Under the pieces are notes generated by a model. The model did no database searches, was not told the origin of the DNA, and was given only the letters and a program-made list of their open reading frames with translations. A DNA stretch of 64,000 nucleotides, taken from NCBI RefSeq assembly GCF_000754265.1, contig NZ_CP008985.1, forward strand, positions 434,001 through 498,000, in the 5' to 3' direction. The number at the start of each line of letters is the position of its first letter. Within the stretch, counting starts at the first letter, position 1. Shown here one piece after another: positions 10,882-20,477 of the stretch. Source of the stretch: Candidatus Palibaumannia cicadellinicola. GTDB lineage: Bacteria; Pseudomonadota; Gammaproteobacteria; Enterobacterales; Enterobacteriaceae. The translations under genes were made by a program, and so were the position numbers.

Positions 10882-13164
10882 TTAAATCTTGCAAGCATCG
10901 CTTTCACAATCTTCTTGCTGTGCAGCCGGCATATCTTCCTGTGTTTCTTTTGTACCATCACGGGTATTTTGGTAATAGAGTGTCTTCACACCTAATTTAT
11001 AGGCAGTGAGCAAATCTTTTAACAGCTGTTTCATTGGTACCTTACCGTATGGAAAACGGGACGGATCGTAGTTAGTATTAGCAGATATTGATTGATCGAC
11101 AAACTTTTGCATGATCCCGACTAAGTGTAGATAACCATCATTACCCGGCATATCCCATAAAAACTCGTAGGCATTATATAAGCTAACTGATTCTGGGACA
11201 ACCTGACGTAGGATACCGTCTTTTGATGCTTTAATGCTAACATGGCCTCGTGGTGGTTCAATACCATTAGTAGCATTAGAAATCTGCGAAGAAGTTTCAG
11301 ATGGCATGAGTGCTGATAAAGTTGAGTTACGCAAACCTGATTGTTTAATATCTTCACGCAATCCTTCCCAATCATAATGCAGCGGTTCACTTACGATACT
11401 GTCTAAATATTTTTTATATGTATCTATTGGCAAAATTCCCTGAGCATAAGTGGTTTCATGAAACCACGGACAAGCGCCACGCTCTTTAGCTAGATTATTA
11501 GAAGCTTTTAGTAGGTAATACTGAATTGCTTCGAACGTACGGTGGGTTAAATTATTAGCACTACCGTCAGAGTAACGTACACCATGTTTAGCCAAATAAT
11601 ACGCATAGTTTATAACACCAACCCCTAGTGTACGACGACCTATAGCGCCGCGATGAGCGGACGGAATAGGATAATATTGATAATCTAGTAGCGCATCAAG
11701 GGCACGGACAGTAAGCATAGCAAGTTCTTCGAAATCATCCAGATTTTGAATAGTACCCAGATTTAAAGCTGATAGAGTGCATAAAGCAATTTCACTGCTT
11801 TTTTCATTGATATCGTCAATAGGTTTTGTAGGTAAAACAATCTCTAGACATAAATTAGACTGGCGAATTGGTGCTACTGTTTTATCAAATGGGCTGTGGG
11901 TATTACAGTGATCTACATGCTGGACATAAATTCTTCCAGTAGAAGCACGTTCTTGCATCATGAGTGAGAATAGTTCCACAGCCTTGATGCGATGTTTTCG
12001 AATGCTCGCATTTTTTTCATACGCACAGTATAGTTGTTCGAATTCATCTTGATCAGCGAAGAAGGCGTCATAGAGTCCTGGAACATCTGATGGGCTAAAT
12101 AAAGTGATTTGATCATTATTAACTAGGCGTTGATACATTAATTTATTAATTTGAACGCCATAATCCATATAACGAACTCTATTAGCCTCTACACCGCGGT
12201 TATTTTTCAATACCAGCATACTTTCAACTTCTAGATGCCACATAGGATAAAATAGGGTAGCTGCACCACCTCGCACACCGCCCTGTGAACAAGATTTCAC
12301 AGCAGTCTGGAAATGTTTATAAAAAGGAATGCAACCGGTATGAAATGCCTCACCACCACGAATCGGACTACCGATAGCACGAATTCGGCCGGCATTTATG
12401 CCAATCCCAGCTCGCTGGGATACATATTTTACAATAGCGCTGGATGTTGCATTAATTGAATCCAGGCTATCACCGCACTCAATTAATACGCACGAACTAA
12501 ACTGACGGGTTGGTGTTCGCACCCCAGACATAATCGGTGTTGGCAATGATATTTTAAATGTCGATACCGCGTCGTAGAAACGTCGGACATAATCAAGACG
12601 GTTAGCGCGTGGGTAACTAGAAAACAAACAGGCAGCTACTAACATATATAGAAACTGGGCGCTTTCATAAATTTCTCCCGTAATCCGGTTTTGTACCAGA
12701 TATTTTCCTTCTAGTTGTTTCACTGCTGCGTAGGAGAAATTCATATCGCGCCAATGATTAATAAAACTATCCATCTTAGCGAATTCTTCGAAGCTGTAGT
12801 CTTCTAGTAGATGTTTATCATATTTACCAATTTCTACCAAACGTAAAACATGATCATATAACTTTGGTGGCTCGAACTTACCATAAGCTTTTTTACGTAG
12901 GTGGAGTACTGCTAGTCGCGCCGCTAAATACTGATAATCCGGTGCTTCCCGTGATATTAAGTCTGCAGCTGCTTTAATGATTGTTTCATGGATATCAGAA
13001 GTTTTAATTCCATCGTAAAATTGAATATGGGAACGTAATTCTACTTGAGACACGGAAACATTATCGAGTCCCTCGGCAGCCCAGTTTATGACCCGGTGGA
13101 TTTTCTCCAAATTGATGTTTTCTTTGCGTCCGTCGCGTTTAGTAACTAGCAGACTTTGGCTCAT
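10882..13164 (-). CDS. nrdA: Ribonucleoside-diphosphate reductase 1 alpha subunit
   Basis: The 760-residue catalytic subunit reduces ribonucleoside diphosphates to deoxy forms. An N-terminal ATP-cone (residues 1-95) implies allosteric activity control. The active-site region SNLCLEI and the C-terminal redox pair C753/C758 in CESDACKI are present. It is the only ribonucleotide reductase in the window. It is followed by nrdB after a 56-base spacer. A promoter with NrdR-like and DnaA-like sites lies upstream and is listed separately. Confidence 0.97.
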   Translation of the reverse strand: MSQSLLVTKRDGRKENINLEKIHRVINWAAEGLDNVSVSQVELRSHIQFYDGIKTSDIHETIIKAAADLISREAPDYQYLAARLAVLHLRKKAYGKFEPPKLYDHVLRLVEIGKYDKHLLEDYSFEEFAKMDSFINHWRDMNFSYAAVKQLEGKYLVQNRITGEIYESAQFLYMLVAACLFSSYPRANRLDYVRRFYDAVSTFKISLPTPIMSGVRTPTRQFSSCVLIECGDSLDSINATSSAIVKYVSQRAGIGINAGRIRAIGSPIRGGEAFHTGCIPFYKHFQTAVKSCSQGGVRGGAATLFYPMWHLEVESMLVLKNNRGVEANRVRYMDYGVQINKLMYQRLVNNDQITLFSPSDVPGLYDAFFADQDEFEQLYCAYEKNASIRKHRIKAVELFSLMMQERASTGRIYVQHVDHCNTHSPFDKTVAPIRQSNLCLEIVLPTKPIDDINEKSSEIALCTLSALNLGTIQNLDDFEELAMLTVRALDALLDYQYYPIPSAHRGAIGRRTLGVGVINYAYYLAKHGVRYSDGSANNLTHRTFEAIQYYLLKASNNLAKERGACPWFHETTYAQGILPIDTYKKYLDSIVSEPLHYDWEGLREDIKQSGLRNSTLSALMPSETSSQISNATNGIEPPRGHVSIKASKDGILRQVVPESVSLYNAYEFLWDMPGNDGYLHLVGIMQKFVDQSISANTNYDPSRFPYGKVPMKQLLKDLLTAYKLGVKTLYYQNTRDGTKETQEDMPAAQQEDCESDACKI

Positions 13165-13259
13165 GCTACTTTTTACCTATTGACCTATTACCTGTCTGTG
13201 TGACCCTTACTTAGTAGCCTTGGCTGTAGTGCAAAAATAGTGCCTCGCCGACGAGAAAA

Positions 13260-13291
13260 TGACTATATATTGGGTTTTTACATTATGTAAA
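13260..13291 (-). promoter_or_regulatory. Candidate nrdA promoter overlapping an NrdR-box-like palindrome
   Basis: On the minus strand a TTTACA -35 (13286-13291) and a TATATA -10 (13264-13269) are separated by 16 bases. The -10 lies inside bases 13260-13275, which match the NrdR box consensus ACACWATATATWGTGT at 13 of 16 positions. A weaker half-conserved copy occurs 32 bases away at 13228-13243. NrdR represses nrd genes by binding paired boxes over promoters, so the placement is what would be expected. Binding is inferred from sequence only. Confidence 0.5.
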
Positions 13292-13344
13292 TAACAAGAT
13301 AGTGATAAAGAGACTGTAATGCAAGTGAGTAATTTTGTGGTTTT

Positions 13345-13353
13345 TGTGGATAA
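13345..13353 (-). promoter_or_regulatory. DnaA box upstream of nrdA
   Basis: The nonamer is TTATCCACA on the minus strand, a perfect match to the strong DnaA box. A one-mismatch copy (TTAACCACA) lies at 13452-13460 and a weaker one at 13431-13439. E. coli nrdAB is also preceded by DnaA boxes that tie it to replication. The site could serve the same function here if dnaA is retained in this genome. Confidence 0.55.
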
Positions 13354-13484
13354 CCTAGGGGGATAATTGTTTATTAACATGGTAAGCTGCTATTATGTCA
13401 GCGCTTCCTGGTTATCATCAAGTTGTGATCAAATCCACAAAAAGATTTGTTTGTGGTTAATCTAAGGAATTACTACTCATGATA

Positions 13485-14219
13485 TTAGTTTAGGCGTCGC
13501 GTATGTAGCATATAATTAATATGAACATTATTATCAAATTTAAATATTTTTAGTAGCGGATTATAATGTATACCGGTAATATGTTGCTCGCATAATGAAG
13601 TTTCGTCTATCCAGTTTAGTAACTCAGCGGGCTTAATGAAATGATTTACATCATGGGTACCGTACGGGATAATGCGTAATAAATATTCAGCGCTCAAGAT
13701 CACCATTAGCCAAGCTTTAATATTTCGGTTAATAGTAGAAAAGAATACTTCGCCTCCCTGCGAGACAAGTCTAGCGCAACTATGCACAATAGAGGCTGGG
13801 TTTGGTACATGCTCTAACATCTCCATGCAGGTTACTATGTCGTACACGGCCAAGTTAGTCTGTGCATGCTTCTCAACCGTTTGCTCGATATATTCGATCT
13901 TAATACCACTATCCAACGCATGTAATCGTGCTACTTCTAGCAGCGTAGAGCTCATATCTAGACCAGTGACCGAAGCACCTTCGCGTGCCATACTTTCTGC
14001 TAGAATACCGCCCCCGCAACCGATATCTAAAATTTTTTTACCAAATAAGCCGCCGGCGCGGTTCAGTATATAGTTGAAACGTAGCGGATTCATACGGTGT
14101 AGTAGCTTTAACTTACCGTTTGGTTTCCACCAACTGGTGGCGACAGCATTAAATTTAGTAATTTCGTTTAAATTGACATTTTCCTGCTGCATAGAGTCAT
14201 GGTTAGCTTTGTAATTCAT
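13485..14219 (-). CDS. ubiG: Ubiquinone biosynthesis O-methyltransferase
   Basis: A 244-residue SAM-dependent methyltransferase that performs both O-methylations of ubiquinone synthesis. The SAM-binding motif [12 protein letters not shown] is at about residues 64-75, and CMEMLEHVP and the C-terminal NYMLHT signature are present. I chose the ATG at 14219, preceded by AGGTG. A TTG extension to 14255 adds residues with no family counterpart. Ubiquinone is the acceptor of the complex I encoded at the start of the window. ubiG is the divergent neighbour of gyrA, as in E. coli. Confidence 0.95.
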   Translation of the reverse strand: MNYKANHDSMQQENVNLNEITKFNAVATSWWKPNGKLKLLHRMNPLRFNYILNRAGGLFGKKILDIGCGGGILAESMAREGASVTGLDMSSTLLEVARLHALDSGIKIEYIEQTVEKHAQTNLAVYDIVTCMEMLEHVPNPASIVHSCARLVSQGGEVFFSTINRNIKAWLMVILSAEYLLRIIPYGTHDVNHFIKPAELLNWIDETSLCEQHITGIHYNPLLKIFKFDNNVHINYMLHTRRLN

Positions 14220-14280
14220 ATTAAAACACCTAAAATGATTATTAACATTAATCAATGCATAAAGTATATTTACTATATTA

Positions 14281-14307
14281 CAATAGGCACAATAGGCACA
14301 ATAGGCA
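14281..14307. repeat. Three exact tandem copies of a 9-base unit
   Basis: The unit CAATAGGCA occurs three times head to tail with no mismatch, in the ubiG-gyrA divergent spacer. It encodes nothing obvious. Its period of nine means copy number could vary by slippage and change the spacing of the promoter region. Confidence 0.9.
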
Positions 14308-14339
14308 GATTATTTTCTATATAATCATTAAAATATATC

Positions 14340-14401
14340 ATATCAGTAGTATCACTGATATACAGGCAATCGTCTCCTTTCATGGTAAAAGATGGTATAA
14401 T
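14340..14401 (+). promoter_or_regulatory. gyrA promoter with extended -10 and upstream inverted repeat
   Basis: TATAAT at 14396-14401 is preceded by TGG, giving a consensus extended -10 element (TGnTATAAT), which can work without a good -35. Just upstream, bases 14340-14361 form an eight-pair perfect inverted repeat (ATATCAGT / ACTGATAT) with a six-base loop. It may be an operator or simply a chance hairpin. Supercoiling control of gyrA in E. coli depends on the -10 region, but that cannot be tested from sequence. Confidence 0.6.
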
Positions 14402-14445
14402 CTTTTGAAGAAAAGCTTTATTTTTTATGGAAGGATAGCTGCTCC

Positions 14446-16992
14446 ATGAGCGACCTAGCTAAAGCTAGAGAAATAACACCTATTAGCATCGAAGAAGAAC
14501 TAAAACGTTCTTATCTAGATTACGCGATGTCAGTGATTGTAGGACGTGCGTTACCAGATGTACGCGATGGACTTAAACCAGTACACCGTCGTGTATTATT
14601 CGCTATGAGCGTACTCGGTAATGATTGGAATAAACCTTATAAAAAATCTGCACGCGTAGTCGGTGACGTTATTGGTAAATATCATCCCCATGGGGATACT
14701 GCGGTCTACGATGCCATCGTGCGTATGGCACAGCCTTTCTCGTTACGTTATATGTTAGTTGACGGTCAGGGTAATTTTGGTTCCGTTGATGGCGACTCGG
14801 CTGCTGCGATGCGTTATACAGAAGTACGCATGTCAAAAATCGCCCACGAATTACTAGTAGATTTAGAGAAAGAGACTGTAGACCACGTTCCTAACTACGA
14901 CGGCACAGAGCAGATTCCTGATGTCATGCCAACAAGGATGCCAAATATACTAGTCAATGGATCTTCCGGTATTGCAGTTGGGATGGCTACTAACATTCCT
15001 CCACATAACCTTTCTGAGGTAATAGAAGGCTGCTTAGCATATATTGCTGATAATCAGATTAGTATCGAAGAACTAATGAAATATATTCCTGGTCCGGATT
15101 TTCCTACCGCTGCTATTATTAATGGCAGACGTGGTATTGAAGATGCGTACCGGACCGGGCGCGGTAAAATATGTATTCGTGCACGCGCAGAAGTCGAAGC
15201 TGATGCGAAGACCGGGCGTGAAACTATTGTTGTGCGTGAAATTCCTTATCAAGTTAATAAAGCACGCCTAATAGAAAAAATCGCTGAACTAGTTAAAGAT
15301 AAGCGTATAGAAGGTATTAGTGTCCTACGCGACGAGTCTGATAAAGACGGTATGCGTATTATCATTGGAATCAAACGCGATGCTGTAGCTGAGGTAGTAC
15401 TGAATAACTTATACTCCATGACTCAATTACAGGTGTCGTTTGGTATCAATATGGTAGCGCTACATAAAGGACAACCTAAAATTTTTTCACTCAAAGAGAT
15501 ATTATCGGCTTTTGTTTGTCACCGCCAGGACGTAGTCACTCGCCGGACTCTTTTCGAATTAAGTAAAGCTCGCGATCGTATTCATATCTTGGAAGCACTA
15601 GCGGTAGCGCAGGCCAATATTGAGTCGATCATTGCGCTTACCCGTAAAGCAAATACACCAGCAGAAGCTAAAGCAGTATTAGTAGTTTACGCTTGGGAGT
15701 TAGGTACCTTTGCTACCTCTATGCTGGATCGTACAGTTAATGATAGGGTGCGTCCGGAATGGTTAGAAGCTAAATATGGTATCCGTAATGGCCAGTACTA
15801 TCTAACAGAAAAGCAGGCGCAGGCTATTCTAGATTTACGCTTGCATAAATTGACTTGCTTAGAACACGAAAAGCTCATGGTAGAGTACCAAGAACTATTG
15901 AAGAATATTGTTGAGCTGCTTGGCATTTTACACGATCCAGAATGTCTCATGAAAGTAATCAGGAATGAATTAAGTAGTATTAAAAAACAGTATAACGATA
16001 CTCGTCGTACTGAGATTACTGCGATTGCTTCAGATCTTCTGATAGAAGATTTGATCAACCAGGAAGATGTTGTCGTTACTCTGTCCTATCAAGGTTACGT
16101 GAAATATCAGCCATTAAATGACTATGAGGCACAGCGACGAGGTGGAAAAGGAAAATCTGCAGCACGCATGAAAGAAAAAGATTTTATTCATCGTCTACTT
16201 GTAGCTAACACCCACGATACTATTCTGCTCTTCTCTAGCCGTGGCAGAATGTATTGGATGAAAGTATATGAATTACCCGCAGCCAGCCGCGGCTCACGTG
16301 GGCGACCGATCGTTAACTTACTGCCGCTAGAGCAGAATGAGCGTATCACTACCATTCTACCCGTTCGTAAGTACGAAGAAGGACATAATGTGTTTATGGC
16401 TACTGCTAGTGGTACGGTTAAGAAAACATCACTAATAGAATTCAGCCGTCCACGCAGTGCCGGAATTATAGCCGTTAATCTACATGGAGGAGATGAGCTA
16501 ATTGGAGTAGATTTAACTGACGGTAGCAACGAAGTCATGTTATTTTCAGCTTACGGTAAAGTAGTACGTTTCTCCGAAAATCAGGTCCGTAGTATGGGCC
16601 GTGCCGCAACAGGAGTACGAGGCATTAACCTAACTAAGGGTGATAGAGTAGTATCACTTATTATACCACGTGCAGATGGTCATATACTGACTGTTACTAG
16701 GCATGGTTATGGTAAGCGAACTGTTCAGGCAGAATATCCAACCAAATCCCGTTCGACTCAAGGAGTTATATCGATCAAAGTGAGCGAACGTAACGGCGAG
16801 GTTGTGGGCGCAGTTCAAGTAGATAATTCTGATCAGATTATGATGATAACAGATGCAGGTACACTAGTACGTACCTGGGTTTCTGAGGTTAGCATAATTG
16901 GTCGTAATACTCAAGGTATTACACTCATCCGTACTGCCGAAGATGAACATGTAGTAAGCTTACAGCGTGTAGCTGAACCAATGGATGATTAG
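14446..16992 (+). CDS. gyrA: DNA gyrase subunit A
   Basis: The 848-residue subunit breaks and rejoins DNA in the type II topoisomerase that introduces negative supercoils. The catalytic tyrosine is Y124 in AAMRYTEV (Y122 in E. coli, because of a two-residue N-terminal insertion). The GyrA box QRRGGKG, which is needed for wrapping, is retained in the beta-pinwheel domain. The residue matching E. coli S83 is threonine (T85). The protein stops shortly after RVAEPMDD and lacks the roughly 30-residue acidic tail of the E. coli enzyme. It is preceded by an extended -10 promoter and followed by ddlA. Confidence 0.97.
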   Translation: MSDLAKAREITPISIEEELKRSYLDYAMSVIVGRALPDVRDGLKPVHRRVLFAMSVLGNDWNKPYKKSARVVGDVIGKYHPHGDTAVYDAIVRMAQPFSLRYMLVDGQGNFGSVDGDSAAAMRYTEVRMSKIAHELLVDLEKETVDHVPNYDGTEQIPDVMPTRMPNILVNGSSGIAVGMATNIPPHNLSEVIEGCLAYIADNQISIEELMKYIPGPDFPTAAIINGRRGIEDAYRTGRGKICIRARAEVEADAKTGRETIVVREIPYQVNKARLIEKIAELVKDKRIEGISVLRDESDKDGMRIIIGIKRDAVAEVVLNNLYSMTQLQVSFGINMVALHKGQPKIFSLKEILSAFVCHRQDVVTRRTLFELSKARDRIHILEALAVAQANIESIIALTRKANTPAEAKAVLVVYAWELGTFATSMLDRTVNDRVRPEWLEAKYGIRNGQYYLTEKQAQAILDLRLHKLTCLEHEKLMVEYQELLKNIVELLGILHDPECLMKVIRNELSSIKKQYNDTRRTEITAIASDLLIEDLINQEDVVVTLSYQGYVKYQPLNDYEAQRRGGKGKSAARMKEKDFIHRLLVANTHDTILLFSSRGRMYWMKVYELPAASRGSRGRPIVNLLPLEQNERITTILPVRKYEEGHNVFMATASGTVKKTSLIEFSRPRSAGIIAVNLHGGDELIGVDLTDGSNEVMLFSAYGKVVRFSENQVRSMGRAATGVRGINLTKGDRVVSLIIPRADGHILTVTRHGYGKRTVQAEYPTKSRSTQGVISIKVSERNGEVVGAVQVDNSDQIMMITDAGTLVRTWVSEVSIIGRNTQGITLIRTAEDEHVVSLQRVAEPMDD

Positions 16993-17055
16993 GAACTTAA
17001 TGCGTTTGGTATGATTTACATGTTTCAAACCTCATGTATTCGGATATAAAAATAT

Positions 17056-18162
17056 ATGGCCAAATTACGCGTCGGGCTGATTTTTGGTGGTCCATCAGCA
17101 GAACATGAAGTTTCACTGCAATCAGCTAAAAATATAGTTGAAACTATTGATCAAGAAAAATTCGATGTAGTACTGTTAAGTATAGATAAAGAAGGAAAGT
17201 GGCATATCAACGATAGTTCCGATTATTTAATCTACGGGGAAAATCCAAAATATATTTCTCTAAAAAGAAGTAATAAACATGTTGCCATCGTTCCTGGACG
17301 TAAACAGTCTCAATTAGTGCAGATAGAGACCTTAGAGACCTTATGCCAGCTAGATGTCATATTTCCTATTGTACATGGTACTTTGGGCGAGGATGGAAAT
17401 CTGCAAGGGCTGTTACGCATGGCAAATCTACCTTTTGTTGGTTCTCCGGTACTTGGATCCGCTGTCAGTATGGATAAGGATATCGCTAAACGACTGTTGC
17501 GTACTGCTGATATTGCAGTAGTACCATCAATAACCCTAACTAACACTAACCGTGCACACGTTAGTTACGAACAAATTATCACTGATCTAGGTTCGTCATT
17601 GTTTATTAAACCTGCAAATCAAGGATCATCGGTTGGTGTATCCCAAGTCACAGATCGTATTAGTTTCGAGAATGCACTTACGCTAGCGTTTAATTTTGAT
17701 CATAAGGTATTAGTTGAATCTACTATTAACGGCCGTGAATTAGAGTGTGCCGTTTTAGGGAATGATCATCCAGAAACTAGTCTCTGTGGTGAAATTGTGT
17801 TAAGTGATCACTTTTATTCTTATGAAAAAAAATATCTTAGTGAGCACGGAGCGTTAATCATGGTACCGGCGGCTATCAGCCAGGAAATTAGTAATGCTAT
17901 CCGTCTGATAGCGGTGCGTGCCTTCCAGGCACTTAACTGCGCTGGAATGGCGCGGGTAGATGTTTTTCTAACTCATGATAATAAAGTACTAGTTAATGAA
18001 GTAAATACTTTACCAGGTTTTACTAATATCAGTATGTATCCTAAATTATGGCAGGCTACCGGAGTGAGTTACTCAGAACTTATTACTCGTTTAATAGAGC
18101 TAGCTATAGAGCGTGATCATCAAGAGCGATCAGCTAAGTTTGGTCGGCATGAGAGGATTTGA
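17056..18162 (+). CDS. ddlA: D-alanine--D-alanine ligase (DdlA type)
   Basis: A 368-residue ATP-grasp enzyme that joins two D-alanines for peptidoglycan precursors. The FGG..AEHEVSL start, the KPANQGSSVGVS ATP-binding loop and the EVNTLPGFTNISMYP metal-binding segment are intact. Sequence and length resemble E. coli DdlA rather than the shorter DdlB. The last seven codons, including the TGA, lie on the opposite strand of the tRNA-Pro gene (22-base overlap). This suggests the original stop was lost and the frame now ends inside the tRNA. Confidence 0.95.
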   Translation: MAKLRVGLIFGGPSAEHEVSLQSAKNIVETIDQEKFDVVLLSIDKEGKWHINDSSDYLIYGENPKYISLKRSNKHVAIVPGRKQSQLVQIETLETLCQLDVIFPIVHGTLGEDGNLQGLLRMANLPFVGSPVLGSAVSMDKDIAKRLLRTADIAVVPSITLTNTNRAHVSYEQIITDLGSSLFIKPANQGSSVGVSQVTDRISFENALTLAFNFDHKVLVESTINGRELECAVLGNDHPETSLCGEIVLSDHFYSYEKKYLSEHGALIMVPAAISQEISNAIRLIAVRAFQALNCAGMARVDVFLTHDNKVLVNEVNTLPGFTNISMYPKLWQATGVSYSELITRLIELAIERDHQERSAKFGRHERI

Positions 18163-18217
18163 ACCTCCGACCCCCGCCACCCCATGACGGTACGCTACCA
18201 GGCTGCGCTACATGCCG
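18141..18217 (-). tRNA. proL: tRNA-Pro(GGG)
   Basis: The 77-base cloverleaf includes an encoded CCA end. The acceptor stem starts with CGGCATG, the D-arm is GCGCAGCCTGGTAGCGT, the anticodon loop is ATGGGGT with anticodon GGG, and the T-loop is TTCAAAT. It is nearly identical to E. coli proL. Its 3' end overlaps the 3' end of ddlA on the other strand by 22 bases. It is followed on the plus-coordinate side by rplY, a region that also holds proL and rplY in E. coli. Confidence 0.97.
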
Positions 18218-18279
18218 AAATTATGTTATGTGGTATACACTATTCTTCATTCGTCTAAAGCTAAGCAATGTAACAAAAG

Positions 18280-18570
18280 CTAGGAGCTAACTCGGAGAAA
18301 ATCTATGTGGGTGAGTTTAGATTTAAACGGATGACGCTGTATTGCCCATACCTTTACTGTGATTCTTTGACCATTAATAATCAAAGTAAGAATATCGCTA
18401 TAAAAGCTTTCTTGATTTTTGGTATGCATAATCATTTGTTGATCTAGTTCTATCGCGATAGGTTTAGTATTACCGCCATAAACAATCGCTGGAAACTTAT
18501 TTACTAAACGTAAGCGGCGGCTTGCACTTGTACCCTGATCTTGGCGTGTTTCAGCATGAATTGTTAACAT
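18280..18570 (-). CDS. rplY: 50S ribosomal protein L25
   Basis: A 96-residue single-domain L25 that binds 5S rRNA in the large subunit. It matches the short enteric form (94 residues in E. coli), with ASRRLR, KFPAIVYGG, the QRHPFK motif and HIDFLR. It lacks the long C-terminal CTC domain of other bacteria. It sits between tRNA-Pro and mepS, all three on the minus strand. Confidence 0.95.
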   Translation of the reverse strand: MLTIHAETRQDQGTSASRRLRLVNKFPAIVYGGNTKPIAIELDQQMIMHTKNQESFYSDILTLIINGQRITVKVWAIQRHPFKSKLTHIDFLRVSS

Positions 18571-18716
18571 ATATTTTATTATAACCTGTTTAAGCCTACC
18601 TCAGAAGTAGATAAGATATTATCTACTAGTAGTTTATTATCAAATATAGTTTCTATATACTATAGAGATCCTCTTTCTTATTCTCAATAAAAATTTGAAG
18701 ATATCTTTCACAAAGC

Positions 18717-19292
18717 TTATGTACCATTTCTGAGTATCCTTCGTGCTTCACGATAACAAACTTTCCAGTACCAATCATTTATATTAGAGATCATCACACC
18801 ACTGCTAGTTGCAGCATGTACGAATAAATCATTATCTAGGTAAATTCCTACGTGACTACCGATAGAGTGAGTATTAAATTTAAAAAATACTAGATCACCT
18901 GGTAGTAACTGAGTACTATGAATTGTTATGCCTAGTTTTTTCTGATGTATAGTCGAACGTGGCAGTTTAAGACCAAACTGTTCACTAAAAGTATGTTGTA
19001 CAAAAGCAGAGCAATCTATACCTCTTTTGGAGATTCCACCTAGCCGATAACGTACACCTTTCCATTTTGCATATTGATTCAGTATCTTCGATTTCCTATC
19101 AAAATTATTAATAATGGCTTCGAATGTTAATTCGTTCTTAGAAGCTTGTTGAAAACAATGAGTTGAATTATAGACTGTATCCATAGTAAGTTTCGATTTA
19201 TGATCATTACTACATGCTGAAAAAAAGACAGCTATCGCTACGGTAAAAATTACCTGTTGAATAGATCTCAAGATATACTGGTATTTTAGCAT
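18717..19292 (-). CDS. mepS: NlpC/P60 murein endopeptidase, lipoprotein (MepS/Spr)
   Basis: The 191-residue protein cleaves the D,D-crosslink of peptidoglycan and is needed for wall expansion in E. coli. A signal peptide ends in a lipobox-like FFSAC (C27), which predicts an outer-membrane lipoprotein. The NlpC/P60 catalytic residues are C94 in GIDCSAF, H147 in GSHVGIY and H159 in FVHAATSSG. Length agrees with E. coli Spr (188). Its retention with ddlA indicates that a peptidoglycan layer is still made. Confidence 0.93.
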   Translation of the reverse strand: MLKYQYILRSIQQVIFTVAIAVFFSACSNDHKSKLTMDTVYNSTHCFQQASKNELTFEAIINNFDRKSKILNQYAKWKGVRYRLGGISKRGIDCSAFVQHTFSEQFGLKLPRSTIHQKKLGITIHSTQLLPGDLVFFKFNTHSIGSHVGIYLDNDLFVHAATSSGVMISNINDWYWKVCYREARRILRNGT

Positions 19293-19404
19293 TATTGGTG
19301 TTATTCCTTGAATTTATTTACGGTAATAGCGTTATCATGAGAAAAGATCCGATATAAGCTAGATGTCAGTTATTTGTACTCAATAAAAAACAACTGTAAT
19401 GCTG

Positions 19405-20280
19405 TTACTTCGTAGTCGTGGTATCTAAGCTGGCCGCCATAGTTTTTAGCCAAGCAATTTCCTGCGACCAAAGAGCAGGATTAATAGTTTCTAAAATAAT
19501 GGGAATACCATCAAAACGTTTATCAGCCATAATCCAAGCAAATGCTGTATAGCCTATCTTGCCTTCACCTAAACTTTGGTGTCGATCAACTCTACTACCG
19601 CAAGATCTTTGAGCATCGTTTAAATGCAGACCACGCAGATATTTAAAGCCAATGGTGTCAGCAAAGTCATTGAAGGTTGCAACGCAACTCTGTTCGGTAC
19701 GTAAATCATAGCCGGCTGCGAATGCGTGACAGGTATCAATACAGACACCGATGCGGTTTTTATCATCTATTTGCCGAATGATTTCTGCCAACTGTTCAAA
19801 GCTAAATCCCATATGACTACCTTGGCCAGCGGTATTTTCAATTACTGCAGTGATGCTTGTAGTTTTCTCTAGTGCAACATTGATAGACTCTGCAATGCGA
19901 GTTAGGCTCGTGTATTCATTGATTTGCTGCAAATGGCAACCAGGATGGAAGTTCAGTAGACTAAGGCCTAATTGTTCACAGCGGTGCATTTCGTCAATAA
20001 AAGCAGCAAGCGACTTTTCAAACTCATCTTTGATCGGATGGCTGAGGTTAATCAAGTAGCTATTGTGGGGTAAAATTTGCTCTTTAGTATAATGATACTC
20101 TGCGCAGGTGGCGCGGAAACTTTCGATCGTATTTTGAGTCAGTGCCGCTGCTTTCCATTGACGTGGATTTTTGGTAAACATAGCGAATGCAGTCGCCTGT
20201 AATGCATGTGCGCGTATGATAGCTTTATTCAGACCGCCTGTGGCACTAACATGTGCACCAATAAACTTTTTATCACTCAT
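19405..20280 (-). CDS. nfo: Endonuclease IV
   Basis: A 291-residue apurinic/apyrimidinic endonuclease of the TIM-barrel Nfo family, acting in base-excision repair. The zinc-ligand motifs [21 protein letters not shown] and HLNDAQ are visible. Length is close to E. coli Nfo (285). The gene is intact and divergent from lysP across 197 bases. Confidence 0.96.
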   Translation of the reverse strand: MSDKKFIGAHVSATGGLNKAIIRAHALQATAFAMFTKNPRQWKAAALTQNTIESFRATCAEYHYTKEQILPHNSYLINLSHPIKDEFEKSLAAFIDEMHRCEQLGLSLLNFHPGCHLQQINEYTSLTRIAESINVALEKTTSITAVIENTAGQGSHMGFSFEQLAEIIRQIDDKNRIGVCIDTCHAFAAGYDLRTEQSCVATFNDFADTIGFKYLRGLHLNDAQRSCGSRVDRHQSLGEGKIGYTAFAWIMADKRFDGIPIILETINPALWSQEIAWLKTMAASLDTTTTK

Positions 20281-20477
20281 ACTACCTCGATTCTAACTAA
20301 CATTAAACCATGATAATTTATATCAATTATAATCTATTTTACCAATTGATGATTAGTGTTTTGTTATGTGAAGTATGAAAGAATAGCGTTATAAGGTAAT
20401 TTTAGTTTTTATCATCATTTAACACTTATTATGAAGCATTCTGAAATTTTTTATTTTGCAGAGATTATTCCTACACT

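Larger units (their letters stand above)
13165..13484. other. Intergenic region between nrdA and ubiG
   Basis: This 320-base spacer holds the nrdA promoter, the NrdR-like palindrome and the DnaA-box-like nonamers listed separately. I see no RNA gene and no open frame with a convincing start. The part nearest ubiG holds no recognisable terminator. Confidence 0.6.

Noticed and set aside
10826..10894. TTG-initiated extension of nrdB
   Set aside because: It overlaps the end of nrdA and adds residues absent from the family; the ATG at 10825 has a strong AGGAG.
13672..14073. A 133-codon open frame on the plus strand
   Set aside because: It is antisense to ubiG, whose protein is well conserved; the frame has no recognisable product or ribosome-binding site.
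14255..14449. A 64-codon plus-strand frame ahead of gyrA
   Set aside because: It runs through the tandem repeat and the promoter and overlaps the gyrA start; composition is simple and nothing suggests a protein.
16188..16538. A 116-codon minus-strand frame
   Set aside because: It is antisense to the gyrA C-terminal domain and is a by-product of codon usage there.
17056..18162. Assignment of the ligase as DdlB
   Set aside because: Length (368) and sequence follow E. coli DdlA; DdlB is about 306 residues and lies in the division cluster.
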